A stretch of DNA of 64,000 nucleotides from Costus lasius (GCA_027563935.2 CM050454.1:49318596-49382595), one strand, 5' to 3'; positions 1 through 12,279 are shown, counted from the stretch's first letter. Numbers and translations are program-made. The notes: a model not told the origin generated them from the sequence alone.

Positions 1-527
1 CTATAGCTTCTTTCGGATCTCAAATTGGTGCCATAAATCTCAAGATATCGTCTTTTTAATTTTCCAGCAGAAGAATCGGGTAAAACTGGGTCAAAATTAC
101 GGTACCATAATATTTATTACGGCAGTGCTGTAAGTTCTTCAGAAGTTTCTGGTTAAAAATTGCTCAAAATTATGGTACCATAATTTTTATAATGGCATTG
201 CCGTAATTTCTTTCTGTGCTTTCTGGGGCGGAAATTACGGTACCATAATTTTCATCAGGGCACTACCGTAATTTTGCAAACTTGCTCCGATTTGCATGAA
301 ATTTGGCAGGTGACTTTGTTTCGATGTTTGGAATCCATTGGTTCACTTATATCTTTCAAAATCCATCAAAATATGGCACTTTTTACCTAAAAATTATCAA
401 AAATAAAAAATTATGTAGATTCTGCAATATTTGACAAATAAGGCTTAAAAAAAGCAAAAAGACATAAATATGACACAAAAAGACGAATGAAATGACATAA
501 AATATACTATGAATTTTGGTGTCATCA
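1..527 (-). mobile_element. Athila-like Gypsy LTR, partial, minus strand
   Basis: The reverse complement of this segment starts with TGATGACAC and aligns, base by base over long stretches, with the start of the plus-strand LTR at 10406 (shared words include the AAATATTGCAGAATCTA region). The LTR begins at 527 and runs leftwards off the window. DNA to its right is hAT-related rather than retrotransposon-internal, so this is a 5' LTR of a minus-strand element or a solo LTR. It contains three copies of a palindromic motif (96-132, 168-207, 233-273). Divergence from the 10406 copy is substantial, so the two insertions are not recent sisters. Confidence 0.85.
96..273 (-). repeat. Palindromic repeat array in Gypsy LTR (3 units)
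   Basis: Three units at 96-132, 168-207 and 233-273, about 65-72 bp apart. Each joins a half-unit like ACGGTACCATAAT to one like ACGGCACTGCCGTAAT. The same array is in the sister LTR at 10664-10976. Confidence 0.8.
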
Positions 528-1125
528 GTTAGAAACTTGACAAAAAATAATTATCTTTTTATGTGATTGTTAATCATCATTAATAAAATGAGTAGTGAGA
601 TAAATGTAACTCAAATTTGACAAGAAGTTAATGTACTATTTGTAAGGCAAACATGTGATGAAAATTTACTAAAATAATTCCATTTTCTTTTCGAGAAATA
701 ATTCATATAAATCTCTAGTAATAGTTGAACATGAACAAACCACAAATCTAGGTTACATGAATCTACAAAATCATAAAATCCTTCATGTTCAACAAACTTA
801 AATAGTAACTCATCAATAATAATCAACTTAGAAAGTGCTCTCCTATAGTTTCCTTGGTTAAATCTATAAGGAATAATTGTACTTTAATTGCATCATCTTT
901 TCTATTTGGTTGAGCAACTATTTCTAAGGTCTTATGTTGCTTATCCATTTTAAAAGGTGACTCCTTACACCTTCCCAAATGATTGCTCATGCCACTATTA
1001 ACATTTGATGCAAGAAAACTAATTGAAACATGACAATAGTTACAAATGGCCTTTTGTTCTTCTTTGTTGCCACTCTCAATCTTAATAAACCCAAGATGAT
1101 TTTCTACTAGGCTTAAGACAACTCA
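528..1125 (-). pseudogene. hAT-family transposase relic (zf-BED and start of core)
   Basis: On the minus strand, about 1095-960 encodes a BED-type zinc finger with CNYC (C-x2-C) followed by HLGRC (H-x3-C). Further on, about 826-690 encodes a stretch beginning IIIDELLFKFVEHEGFYDF. This matches the conserved plant hAT pattern (IIIDELPF.FVE.EGF) that follows the BED finger. After that, broken frames keep the hAT-like order down to 528, where the Gypsy LTR begins. There are several frameshifts and stops, so no product is possible. The order is right for one decayed transposase: BED finger first, then the domain before the catalytic core. The catalytic RNase H-like core and the hAT dimerisation domain are not in the window. 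Identification is from motif recognition only; the family is fairly secure, the exact lineage is not. Confidence 0.7.
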
Positions 1126-4100
1126 TCTTACACTTAGTGGTAGATGCAACATATCCTTTTGTTGACCACTAGGTGGGTGGGCATGAGAGATAGGTGTCAC
1201 TTGAAGAAATAATGTTATCAATATTTGTGTTGGCATTAGCTGTCGATAGCTAATGGTTAGGTGGTGACTCATGGCTAGGGTTAAGTGGCGATGAGTGGCT
1301 AAGGTTGAGTGGTGACAGGAGACTAGATGCTTAGTTGCTAGTGATTTGTGAGATGAAGACATGGACGGCTGGCAGCTAGAGTTATGTTGACACTCACAGA
1401 CAAGGTAGAAATTGAGCCGATTGATGTGGAAGAGCTAGCAACTATGAGAGTTGCAAGATGAAGAGTCAAAAATAGCTAGATGTTATGACAATCAACAACT
1501 CAATAGTTGCACTCACACGCCAACTCGACCACTCACAAGTTGCAGACAAGGTGTTAGGGTTAGGGAGGATTACTAATTAGTTGGACTTTGGTTGAGGCTA
1601 ACTTCCGCCTAACTGAGTTCAAGTTAGAGTCAAGCTAAAGAATAATAAAAAACAATTTATATAAATTTTTATTACATCATTGGTTCGGTTGGTAAACTAT
1701 CAATTTGGCTAACTCCCAAATCATAACCATACTAAAAACCATAATAGGTAAAAAAAAAAACTATCAATTGAAAGAACCGTTTGGTTCAGTTAACATTAAA
1801 ATCAGTTTGGTTAGGTCAGTTAGGATTGGTTCAATAGTTTTTTTTTGAATACCCCTATGAGTAGTTGCTTTGTTTCTTCAAATGTCCAAGTGGCTCTTCC
1901 ATTATTCCTTTGCTGACATTCAAAATTGTTCTAACACCATTTTTTTTGTAAAGTTGAGCAATCATTGTTGTTAAATTCTATTGATCACACACATTCATCA
2001 ATTGATAACCAAATCCTACCACCATCTTTGTGACCTCTTGTTTCACCACCATCTTTAAAGCTTCCACTCCACCATCATTCATTGACATTTTTCTTCATTT
2101 GATATTTGTTGTACAACTATCATTCTTTGTTCCATCATTTTGAAACTTTGTCACTTTATCTCCACTTACTATATAACTCTAGCTTGATCATACACCACAT
2201 CCATCACCATATACTTCTCTAAGACACCATCATCCTTCCTAAGCACCTCTAGTTCACTAAGCTACTAATCTAATTGGGACTCATTGTGATCAAATCTAAT
2301 TGATTGTCTATTGGTATACTATATTTTGATACTTCTTTGCTAAGCCAATTATGTATACCTAACCTTGATCATTGATCACTGAGTAATCAAAGTGACCTTG
2401 AATTATAGACTATCTAGCAAACTAAGTGATACTAACCCATTGAACCATCAAAAGATCCAAATAAATTAGTTGAGCTTCTTGTCTAAGGAATCTAAGCAAA
2501 TAGTCAAGTGATTTATCGAATGATTTTGATGAGCTATCTAATAAGTTAAATGATTTAGTAAGCAATCTTGTTGGGCAAATTGATTAATTGAGTGAACTTT
2601 CAAGACTAATTACTCTAAGTGGTTGAGTCCAATTGAGTACTCTTAACTTATTTTTTTTATAGTCTACATGCAACATTATAACTTATTGGCATTTATGAAG
2701 TTTTATCTCCACCTCACTCTATACTTATAAAATAATTATGGATCGATTCCAAACCACATGTCATATATATCCACTCTTTAAAATACTTAAGCAATTCTTA
2801 CATAAATGACATTTTTATAAATTCTCCACAAGATCATTGTGGCTTTTTTTCTGTATAGACATATATTTTAGATCATGTTATCTAATTTATTTATTATTTT
2901 ACTACTCAAGAATCTTACTATACCTTCAATCCCAACTTTCATATTTCCACTAACTCCCATCCCTTGGTAGTATGATCCAATGCCTTAGGGAGTGTGTTAC
3001 ATCATATGTAAACACCTCACTAGAAAGACCTATCCATAGCCATATACCATAATCAATTATGTAATGTTAGACTTGGCATGAATTGCCTCCTATTGCCCCA
3101 AAGATGATCTTGTTGAATTTCTTATAGTGGATGGGTCTAATCATGTTGGTGAAATGACTACTTGGTCCAATCAACTAGAGTCTAGAGGTGTTAGTAAGGT
3201 GAGGTAATGACATTTTGTTTTCTAGATGTATACTCATTAAGTCTTATTATCCTCCACCTACTAAGGAAGAAGAGATGTTAAAAATGTGAGTTAGTATTAA
3301 AAGAAACATTCAACCACTCATTATTTTTTTTTCTATTCTAATAATTTTGTTGACCTAGATAGATATTCAACATTCCTTTAATTAAAATGGCTACAAGGAA
3401 GGATACCTATTACATGTCATCTTACTGAAGAACCTAGACAACACCTTCCGCTAGGCTACAAGTTGTCTCCCTTGAGGGGCCAAGATAAATCAAGATCAAT
3501 ATAGATGTTAACAAAGCCTCCTCACTTTAGGCTCACTATATTATGGATTACCTAAAGGGATCTACTTAGCATCAAAGTAACAAGGAAAACTTCTTCTTTC
3601 TATTAAAATATTCCGAGGGAAGGTCAAGCATTTGAAACCTTATAGGAGCTAAGACATATCATTCTAAGAAATACGATTGAAGGATGAGCTTCCAAAGGGA
3701 AATATTGAATCCAACCCCTTAAAATATCTAGGGGTTTCCAAAAATAGCATTAATGAATTGATAAAAAGTTAAAAGTGAAAGTGGAGGTACCATTTAGCGT
3801 CAAAGCATAATGAGAAAGAAAAATTGACCGAGGAACTTGCCAAAAGGGAGGTAGTCCATGGTTGCCGAGCGCATTTTCTGAGCAGATCAGTATGTCTAGA
3901 TTTTTAAATAGGATTATATAATATGGTAGACATTTAATGTAAGATGATAAAAATTTATATAGGATGATAGAAATTTAGTTTAATATAATTTTTATTCTTA
4001 TTTAATATAATATTTTTATATTTTTCATATTTTTTAAAGTATTTTTGTATATGATAGAAATTTGTTTATAACGGTAAAAAATATTTCTCGTTAGGGATCA

Positions 4101-4238
4101 TCACCTAGATGGATCGTGATTTCATCATTTTTCCTCCTAAAAAAACAAATAGGTAGCGGCACCCTATCTATAAAATTTTTCCATGGTTGCCTCCATTTCT
4201 CAAGCTTAACGATGTAAGTACAATAAAATTTTTTTCAG
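1126..4238. other. AT-rich intergenic DNA, nothing recognised
   Basis: AT-rich sequence with only short random open frames. I see no RNA gene, LTR ends or coding similarity. Bases 1230-1350 have short imperfect repeats of a GGTGG/TGGCTAGGGTTA type, perhaps remains of the hAT element's 5' region. Bases 1690-1840 repeat GGTT(C/T)GGTT-like words. Confidence 0.5.
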
Positions 4239-4244
4239 GGTATG

Positions 4245-4360
4245 TTTTGTTGAATAAAATCTATGATAAAAATGATAGAAAGTACAATGAATTTAAATAA
4301 AAAGCTATCTAGATTTATTATACTTTTCATCCCTTCCATCATGGATTCCATTCAACAAAA
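4245..4360. repeat. Inverted repeat, possible MITE
   Basis: The left arm 4245-4267 (TTTTGTTGAAT core) is the near-perfect reverse complement of the right arm 4338-4360 (ATTCAACAAAA core): about 20 of 23 positions match. The spacer is about 70 bp, AT-rich and non-coding. The size and structure suit a small MITE. I see no clear target-site duplication, so it could also be a chance or decayed hairpin. Confidence 0.45.
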
Positions 4361-4618
4361 CGGAGGCACAATTTTTATAGAAGAGGAGAGAAACAACATT
4401 TAGATATAAATGGAATGAAATACATAAATTTTGAAAGTGAAATACAAGTATAATATAAGAACACCTAAGTATAATATCATCCAAATACCAATTGTATAAA
4501 TAATATAAAATTAGTGCCAATAGTATAAATTGTAATTATTAAAATTTTTAAAAATCTCATGTGGATATGATTATCCGATACAGGTAGACATTGTAATCCG
4601 AATATACTCCCTGCCGAT

Positions 4619-4719
4619 CTATTATTTTTAATTATAAGGGCTAAATGGTAATTCCGAAACACAGACAATCTAATATTTTTAATTACAAGGGCTAAATGGT
4701 AATACGAAACACAGACAAC
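4619..4719. repeat. Two-copy tandem repeat of about 50 bp
   Basis: Copy 1 is 4619-4669 and copy 2 is 4670-4719. Both carry GGGCTAAATGGTAAT and CGAAACACAGACAA. They differ at a few positions and by a 1-bp indel. The repeat lies about 140 bp upstream of the probable TATA box of the gene. Confidence 0.85.
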
Positions 4720-4851
4720 TGATGATTCCGTCACCGTTAAATAAATGAGACGTTATTCTGTAATTATTCTATTCGTCGGGAAGCATAAGAAAATACTAAC
4801 GACAGCGTAACGCCGGCCGCGGCTTCGGAGAAGGCAACCATAAGCAAGCCA

Positions 4852-4862
4852 TTTATATATAG
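4852..4862 (+). promoter_or_regulatory. Probable TATA box of the NT-C2 gene
   Basis: TTTATATATA stands in otherwise mixed sequence about 300 bp upstream of the chosen ATG. It is followed by a C/T-rich stretch (4865-4990) that looks like a plant 5' UTR. This would put transcription start near 4885-4895 and give a 5' UTR of about 270 bp. Inferred from position and motif only. Confidence 0.55.
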
Positions 4863-5160
4863 CCACACCTTTTCTTCGTATATTCGCCGCACTTTTTGTT
4901 TCTGCTCTTTCCCCCATTTCTCAATCAACCGCAAAACTCCGCCAAAAGCCTTCACTTTCTTCCCTACTCTGCCGATCGCTCCACTCGTTCCTCTTTTTTT
5001 GGTTGAAAGCTGCGGTTTTTCTCGGGAATTTGGGGTCAATTTGGTGGAGATTTCGCTTCTTTTCACCACTCCGGACGGTTTCTTGCTGTCCCCGTCTCGG
5101 ATTTGGCTTCTGCTGCTAGGACTAGGATTTGGTACTGCAAGAGTTTGATACGTGATAGGG

Positions 5161-8100
5161 ATGGTCACAAGGATGATGCGATGGCGGCCTTGGCCGCTGC
5201 TGTTGTCGAAGAAGTTTCAGTTAAGGTTGCTGGTGCGCAGGATTGAAGGGGTGAGCGCTAGCGCTGGAGATGAGACAGCGGCGGCGGTGGCGGGGAAGAA
5301 GTTGCTTGCCGAGGTCAGGTGGAAGGGGCCCAAGGTGGCGCTGAGCTCCTTGAGGAAGACGGCGAGGAGGAACCGAACGCGGACGGAGGAGGTTCGCGAC
5401 GGGGATGTGGTAGAGTGGAATGAGGAATTTGAGACTTTCTGTGCCCTGACTGCTCACAGGGAGACCGCGTTCCATCCATGGGAGATCGCATTTAAGGTGT
5501 TCAATGTGAGTAAAAACGCCCTTCTCATCTTTCTGCTGCTACTGCTTCTTGTTCCCTTTTGTCCAGTTGGTTTTTTTCTCCGCTGTTGTCTCGCAATTGG
5601 GATCTTTAGGGTTCGTAACCAGATTTTTAAGTTTCGTACTATTTTAGATTTTCTGGGCTTGGACTATTGGCCGATGCTTATCGAAATAAATGTGGCTTTC
5701 TGGGTTTTTTTTTCTCTCTTAACCATGTGCTGCTTTGAATTTACTTCGATTGTTGATTAGAAATTTAGGGATTCTATGAATTTGCCCCCTGTTTGGTCGT
5801 TTTCTTTTCACCTAAGCATATATGTGTTTTGTCCAACTTTGCAATTTCCCGTTCTCAAGTGTTAGTGGGTTAGAATCGTTTTTTAGTCTTCTCTTCGTGC
5901 TTCAAATTTTGTTGATTCCCTCCCATTTTGTAGACCATTATTTGTCTTTTTTTTTTCTTTTCATTAACTAAGGAATCTTCTAATTATATATAGTAGAAAA
6001 TAGAGAATCCGTTTACTATAAACATTGGACGATTGCACCATGAAATATTGATTCAAGCGGATACATATAAACCTTTGGAAACTGCGTATCTGCCCATTTA
6101 AAGTTAAACATTTATAAATATTCTTTAAAGGTTATAATTTTTACATCATTAGTTTTTTCCAATTCATCTAATTAATGCATTTAACTATTTCTAGATTAAA
6201 AAAAAACCATATTATTTATTTATGCATGCAACTTTTATCTATGAATGATATATTTTTTTCGCTTCTTGCCTAGCTCATTTGTGCTCCATTTTTCCATGAT
6301 TAAACACTATAGCTTCTTCATAATATGATATAAGAATAAGTATTTAATGTAGGACTTGTCTTATCTAGTTCCACGTGTTTTCAAAATTTTCTATATTTTA
6401 TGTTTTTTAGTATTTAATGTTTACCTGTTTCTTTGTTAAATCCCAACCTGCCATATTTTAAAATATTCAACGAGGTGCTTTCGGTGGGTATGAGAAAAAA
6501 AAAAATCCTCTTCGCATTTATCTTGATCCACTCTTCCATAACGCGGAGGGAACTGTACTCCTAAAATGCCTTATCCCCATTCTCATGTCTATGACATATT
6601 TTTATTCATAAGGGCATTTAGTGTCATAGAGTAGAGTTTAATGTAGTTTAAGGGAATTTTGTGCAAGTTTAAGACTTTACGAAGATATTGTATATTTTCG
6701 TAAGAAAATATTTCATTTTGAAAGGAGATCTGTGCAATTTAATCTTGTTTCAAATATTTTTGGATTGCTTCTCTTTTATTCTAATTCAAACATTTCCCTT
6801 TTTGGTTTTGGGAGTTTTGAAGGAAATATTGATTCTTTAATGTGAATCCCTTGTTATTTATTTGATATTGTAGACCCGATTTTCTTTATCAATTGTATTT
6901 TTGTGTTTTCATATAATTTCAAAATTTGTATCTTTAGCTGGAGAGTGCTGATTGCTTTCTTAGAAAGTCAACTATCTCCTCAGTCTCTAATTTGGCCTAA
7001 CAACATGTACTGCCTGTTTTCTTTTAGGTTTCTTTCGAATTAAGAATTCAGGTTTTTTGCTTTTACATATTTGCTAAAATTTCTAAATCTGTGCCAATTT
7101 TTGACATATATGCAAACACGTATATTGGTATAGTGGATGCTATAATCTCTAAGCTTCTCTCCTGTACAAAATAAAAAAAAAAGGACCTTCGTTTGTCTAG
7201 ATCGTACCTGCAAGTGTAATATGGGTGATAGAACAAATATAAACTTAATCATAATATTTTAATTCAGTGTTCTATAACCTTACATGTATAACATTATTCA
7301 ACTTATTTTGGAAAGTAAATAACCTAACTACCCTTTGAACTTGGTCTGCTTTACTGTCACCAATTTCTAGGAGAAATTTGCCTGCGCTTTTGTTGGCACA
7401 TAAACGTGTGTGCCTGTAAAATTGTTAGTATATTTCTATCATCTTTTGTTCATTTCCTTTTTTGTTGGAAAGCCTATTCCTAAGTTTAGTTCAATTTGGA
7501 GGAGCTAAACTGATTTCCTTTTGGCCTAGGTCTTGAATAATGTCGCCAAGAACAAGGAAACTCTTCTCGGAATGGCTTCAATCAACATATCAGAGTTTAT
7601 TTCTAATGCTGAGCAGGAGATTGATCTCAGCCTTCCATTGCAAATATCTGGAGCCTCAGAGTCTCATCTCTCTCTTCATGTATGTTGAGAACTTTCTCAC
7701 AAATTTTGATCGTAGATGGCACATTACTTGTGATATTTGTTTAACATTACACAGTCCATGTGGTACCTGAGACTAGAAGTTCTTATTTTACTTGAACACA
7801 TTGCTAGATGTTTTGTTTCTTTTGCACCAATGAAAGTCAGACCTCAATCCGTTTCACACATTCCTCCATCTACCCATGCTCAGCAGCTCCCTCTTTTACT
7901 TTTCAGACCCTTGTTTTTTTACGCTCCTTATTTATCATTTAATACAGTACAAACTTACAGACATGTGAATATGTTCATTGCAGTTAGCTCTTACTATATT
8001 GGAATTGAGAGCTTCCCAAGACTTGCCTGATATGATGCAGAGGCCAGTTACCATTCCCTTGTCACCTTCATCTGGAGTTGTCCTCCCATCTGAGAAAGAT

Positions 8101-9909
8101 GAGCTTTCTGCCCTTAAAGCTGGATTGAAAAAGGTGAAAATTTTGACTGAGCTTGTGTCAACAAGGAAACCTAAGAAGACATGTCTAGAAGATGATGGTA
8201 GTGAGGGAAGGTGCTCTTCCAGGAGTGAGGATGCTGAATATGCTTACCCATTTGATACGGACTCTCCTGATGATGATCTTGATGAAGTAATAGGAGAGAG
8301 CAAAGAGGATAGTAAAGTTAGGAATTCATTTAGTTATGGTAAATTAGCTTCTGTTAACAACATTGGCTATGAGGTGAGGATGGAAGGCGAGTATGAGGAT
8401 TGGGTCTATTACAACCATCGAAGATCTGATGTTGGTTGTTCACATATAGAGGATAAATTGTCATCTGTTCCAGAACTTTCAACGTCAAAGAGAAGTATCC
8501 TTCCTTGGAGAAAAAGGAAGCTGATATTTGGATCTCCTAAGGCAAAAGGGGAGCCACTGCTAAAGAAGGCATATGAAGAGGGAGGTGATGACATTGACTA
8601 TGATCGACGGCTGCTGAGTTCCTCTGATGAATCTCACTCTGCAAGCGTATGTTTCTCTAAATGTCCATATTTGCTATTCTATCTTCCATAAATCTCTTTA
8701 GCATTATTGGTATATGTATGGCAAAGCTCGTTGAATGGTTTGTAGATTGTTCACCGTTATGTTTCCTTTATTTGATTACATAATATTTGGAAGAGAAGTT
8801 AAGAATGCATCATTTTCTTGCAGAGGCATAAAGGCGATGATGATGGTGCTGTAAACCGATCTTCGGTGTCTGATTTTGGTGATGACTGCTTTGTCATAGG
8901 CAGCTGGGAATCAAAGGCGATCGTTAGCCGTGATGGTCATATGAAGCTTGATGCACAGGTCTTCTTTGCGTCTATTGACCAGAGGAGTGAGCGTGCATCT
9001 GGTGAGAGTGCATGCACGGTTCTAGTTGCTGTCATAGCTGACTGGTTTCACAGCAATCAACATATTATGCCTATCAAGTCTCAGTTTGATTGTCTCATAC
9101 GAGAAGGCTCGCTCGAGTGGAGGAACCTTTATGAGAATGAGGCATACCGTGAACGTTTTCCTGACAAGCATTTTGACCTTGAGACAGTTATCCAAGCAAA
9201 GATTCGACCTCTTTCTGTGATTTCAGGGAAATCTTTAATCGGATTCTTCCATCCTGAAGTTAGTGACTGTAACCGAGACTTTGACTTTTTGCATGAAGCT
9301 ATGTCCTTTGATGACATGTGGGATGAGATCAGCCGAACTAGTTCAGAATGCTCAAGCGACAGAAGGCCTCAGCTATATATAGTAAGTTGGAATGATCACT
9401 TCTTTATCCTCAAGGTTGAACACGATGCTTACTACATAATAGACACGCTTGGTGAGCGGCTCTACGAGGGATGCCAACAGGCGTACATTCTAAAGTTTGA
9501 TGATAGCACATCCATTCGTAAGATTCCCAGGGTGACCAGCGATAGCAAGATTGTTAACAGTGAGACCGCACCAGGAGAAAATGGTATTGTCGAGTGCTTG
9601 GATGAAGAAAAAGGAAATGCTGCAGTAGAGGGGGATATTGTGTGCAGGGGAAAGGAGTCATGCAAGGAGTATATTAAGAGCTTCTTGGCACTGATTCCGG
9701 TTAGGGAACTGCAAGCCGATATCAAGAACGGGCGGATTTTATCCGCTCCCTTGCACCACCGCCTTCAGATCGAGTTCCACTATACGAAGTCATCCAATGG
9801 GTTCAGTTGGTCCTCTCCTCCCTTAGCAGCAGATGCTACCCCAGAGGCCCCAAGGGCCATTAAACCAGCTGAAGAATTAACACCAACACCAGTGGTTCTG
9901 GTTGTATAG
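5161..9909 (+). CDS. NT-C2 domain (EEIG1/EHBP1-type) protein, four exons
   Basis: Four exons join in frame to 747 codons: 5161-5505, 7530-7679, 7984-8646 and 8824-9909 (TAG 9907-9909). All introns are phase 0 with GT-AG ends (donors GTGAGT, GTATGT, GTATGT; acceptors CTAG, GCAG, GCAG). I chose the ATG at 5161 because the resulting N-terminus, MVTRMMRWRPWP, has the form usual in this plant family. Residues about 10-165 (exons 1-2) form the N-terminal C2-like domain: basic beta-strand segments, then WNEEF and a hydrophobic strand before the first junction. Residues about 190-386 are charged and Ser/Asp-rich, with a basic patch RKRKL. Residues 387-747 are a conserved, globular-looking plant-specific half (including FVIGSWE, ADWFHSN and FFILKVEHDAYYIIDTLGERL). 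NT-C2 domains in other proteins link membranes to the cytoskeleton; the role of this plant subgroup is not established, and I assign none. No break is visible, so the gene looks intact. It is the only host gene in the window. Confidence 0.9.
5506..7529 (+). other. Intron 1 of the NT-C2 gene (2024 bp)
   Basis: Donor AAT|GTGAGT and acceptor CCTAG|GTC. The intron is T-rich. I see no transposon ends, RNA gene or coding segment. The sharp drop from the GC-rich exon 1 is the usual monocot-like gradient. Confidence 0.8.
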
Positions 9910-10405
9910 AATTTATGATTTACTACTTCTGGCTATCATTTTGCCTTTTCTTGTCGAGTCTTCAGTATCAAGTATTTGCTAACTTGAGTTACATGGATGT
10001 TGGCAGTAGTATGCCCGTCTATACAGCTTTGTTCCATATTTCTTTGTCACTTCTCTTACTCTGAACTAAACTAACTGTAGGACTTGGTTTCATCTGCTAG
10101 CAGACCCATTTGCAAGGTTGTTTGACGCCTTGTATGGACCTGGTTTCTCTAATGTCTAACTTTAGTAACCAGTACCTAATGAATGATCATAGTTTAAGTA
10201 ATCGTTCTTTTCTTGCTGCTTATTTTTAATTGATACGATAACTGTGGTTTTGATTAATGATTTTTTTTCCAAAACCATTATCATTCTATGTTTTATGATG
10301 TGATGTATATCTTCTCCCGAACAATGAATCTCCAAGCGGAAAGAGGTTTTTTCCACATAAGTTCCAGTATTTGTAAAAAAAAATATTAAAGGATGGTCTT
10401 CACTA
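9910..10405 (+). other. 3' UTR and flank of the NT-C2 gene
   Basis: T-rich sequence after the stop with no open frame of note. No clear AATAAA signal is visible, so the cleavage site cannot be placed. It ends at the 5' LTR of Gypsy element H; bases 10401-10405 (cacta) would be its target-site duplication, whose partner is outside the window. Confidence 0.6.
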
Positions 10406-12273
10406 TGATGACACGAAAATTTATAGTAAATTTTGTATAATTTGATGGATTTTTTTGTCTCATATTCATGCTTCTGCTTATTTTTATGCCTTATTTACCA
10501 AATATTGCAGAATCTATACCTTTTCTGGTTTTTGATGAATTTCAAGTTAAAAAGATACTGTTTTAAGGCATTTTCAAGCAAATTCAGATGCATATATGGA
10601 ATCCCTATCATCAGGAAGAGATTACATATCAATTTCTATAAAGAATTGAAGCCTCAAACCAAATTACGGCAGGACAGTAATTACTATTATGGTACTATGG
10701 TTTCACTGAACCTACAGAACAAACCACGACACTATCGTAATTTCGGAGCGCTGCCGTAATTTGAGGTGAATTTTGAATAGAAAGTTTTGCAGATATTACA
10801 GCACTGCCGTAATCCATATTACGGGCCATAATTTCGAGAGATTTTTCATCCGAGGGATTTGATGAGTTTACGGCACTGCCGTAATGGATATCACAGGCCG
10901 TAATCCTAGTCAATTTTTATACAAAAAACTTTGCTGAAATTATGGCACCACCGTAATCAAAAACATGGCCATAATTCTAACTTGGATAGCCGAGTTTCAT
11001 GGATATTTTTGAAGCCCGATTCTTGCGCGAATGATTTCGGACGATCTAGACCATCAATTTGAGATCTGTAAAAAGGAAAGTACTGAGGAGATCGAAAAGA
11101 GGAGACACACACGAAAAGCCCTAATTTTCATCCATGATCGAGAGAGAAATCAAGATTTGAACCGTCGCCCTAGGTTTCACTGCCGGGAAGCGTACAGTGC
11201 ATCTCCGGTCGAGAAATTTGAGGGGAAGCTGCGCCTAGAGGAAGAAAACATACTCTAGAATTTTCAGAGCAAAAGGGGATCGATCAGAGGAGAAATTGAC
11301 AAAGGAAGCGTCGCCAGCACTATTCATTGCGCCTTCTAGAGTAAAATTACAGCTGTAATTTTCATTACAGTCGTGCTGTTATTTTATTTCCTCTTTCCTT
11401 TTGATTTCTAATCATTTGAAACAATGGTTTATTGTAATTCTTCAACTATGCTAGTTTAAACACTTCATAGGACATGGGGTATAATCCCCTTAATTTCTTA
11501 TAATTAGATGACTTTTATTTTGTCAAGATAATTTTAATATGATAATTCTACTTATGTGACGATTGCATTTAATTCTCCTTAGATTTATTTTACCAGCATG
11601 ATTTAGGGTTTTTGCGATATAGATAGAAAAGTTATTTGCGAAAACTTGGAATCCTAAAATTGAATATTAAGAACTCATCGTAAGAAATTATATTTGTTCT
11701 TATTTCTTGATTTTAGAAGTATATTGCTATGTTGATAATCTGAATCTAGGATTGAATTATTTAAATAAACATAATGATACTGTGATAAATCAAGTATCGG
11801 ATCGTTAGAAAACCTTAAGTAGAACCTATGAAACTATAGTATGAAAATATGTAGTTTTCACTTGAGATGATTGACTCAGAATTCGGATGCATGAAAGTGA
11901 TCATTGAATTCTTTGTCAATGATTTACTTGCATTTAACATTAAATAGATCCTATGCGAAAGTGAGGATTGGTTCTTTGTAAATTATCTACGCGAAAGCGA
12001 GATGATTTCTTTATTAAGTAAATTATATATTTATCATAATAAAATTAGACTGACGACCTCTTATTTAAATCTAGTAATTGAAATTAAGGTGGATGAAACC
12101 TTAGTCCCAGTTTCTCTCTCGGACCTTTTCGTGTTCTTTCTGATCGTTCGCTCATATCGTTTTCGATTGCCTAGCTTGTGAGAAATCGATTATTCAATAC
12201 TTGACAAACAAGGTCTATGTGGTTCGACATCTTAATTATTACTTCGAGTATCTGTGCACTTGTAGACACAACA
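10406..12273 (+). mobile_element. Element H 5' LTR
   Basis: Starts TGATGACAC, matching the minus-strand LTR end at 527, and ends near GACACAACA, just before the PBS. The exact last base is uncertain by a few nucleotides. Length is about 1.87 kb, in the Athila range. It carries the palindromic array described separately and another related palindrome at 11342-11386. Confidence 0.8.
10664..10976 (+). repeat. Palindromic repeat array in U3 of H LTR (4-5 units)
   Basis: Units at about 10664-10707, 10726-10762, 10795-10834, 10867-10904 and 10937-10976, roughly 70 bp apart. The best unit reads TTACGGCACTGCCGTAAT, then a short spacer, then CACAGGCCGTAAT. Each unit contains self-complementary words such as ACGGCACTGCCGT. 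Confidence 0.8.
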
Positions 12274-12279
12274 AGTTTT

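Noticed and set aside
4764..5168. 134-residue minus-strand open frame over the gene promoter and 5' UTR
   Set aside because: Overlaps the TATA box and leader of the NT-C2 gene on the opposite strand, low-complexity basic composition, no recognisable domain.
5506..5760. Continuation of exon 1 to a stop at 5760
   Set aside because: The reading after 5505 is a hydrophobic T-rich run typical of intron translation; the GTGAGT donor and the in-frame exon at 7530 give a far better protein.
10664..10976. CRISPR-like array
   Set aside because: Eukaryotic LTR; the repeats are degenerate palindromes and the intervals are not unique spacers of fixed length.
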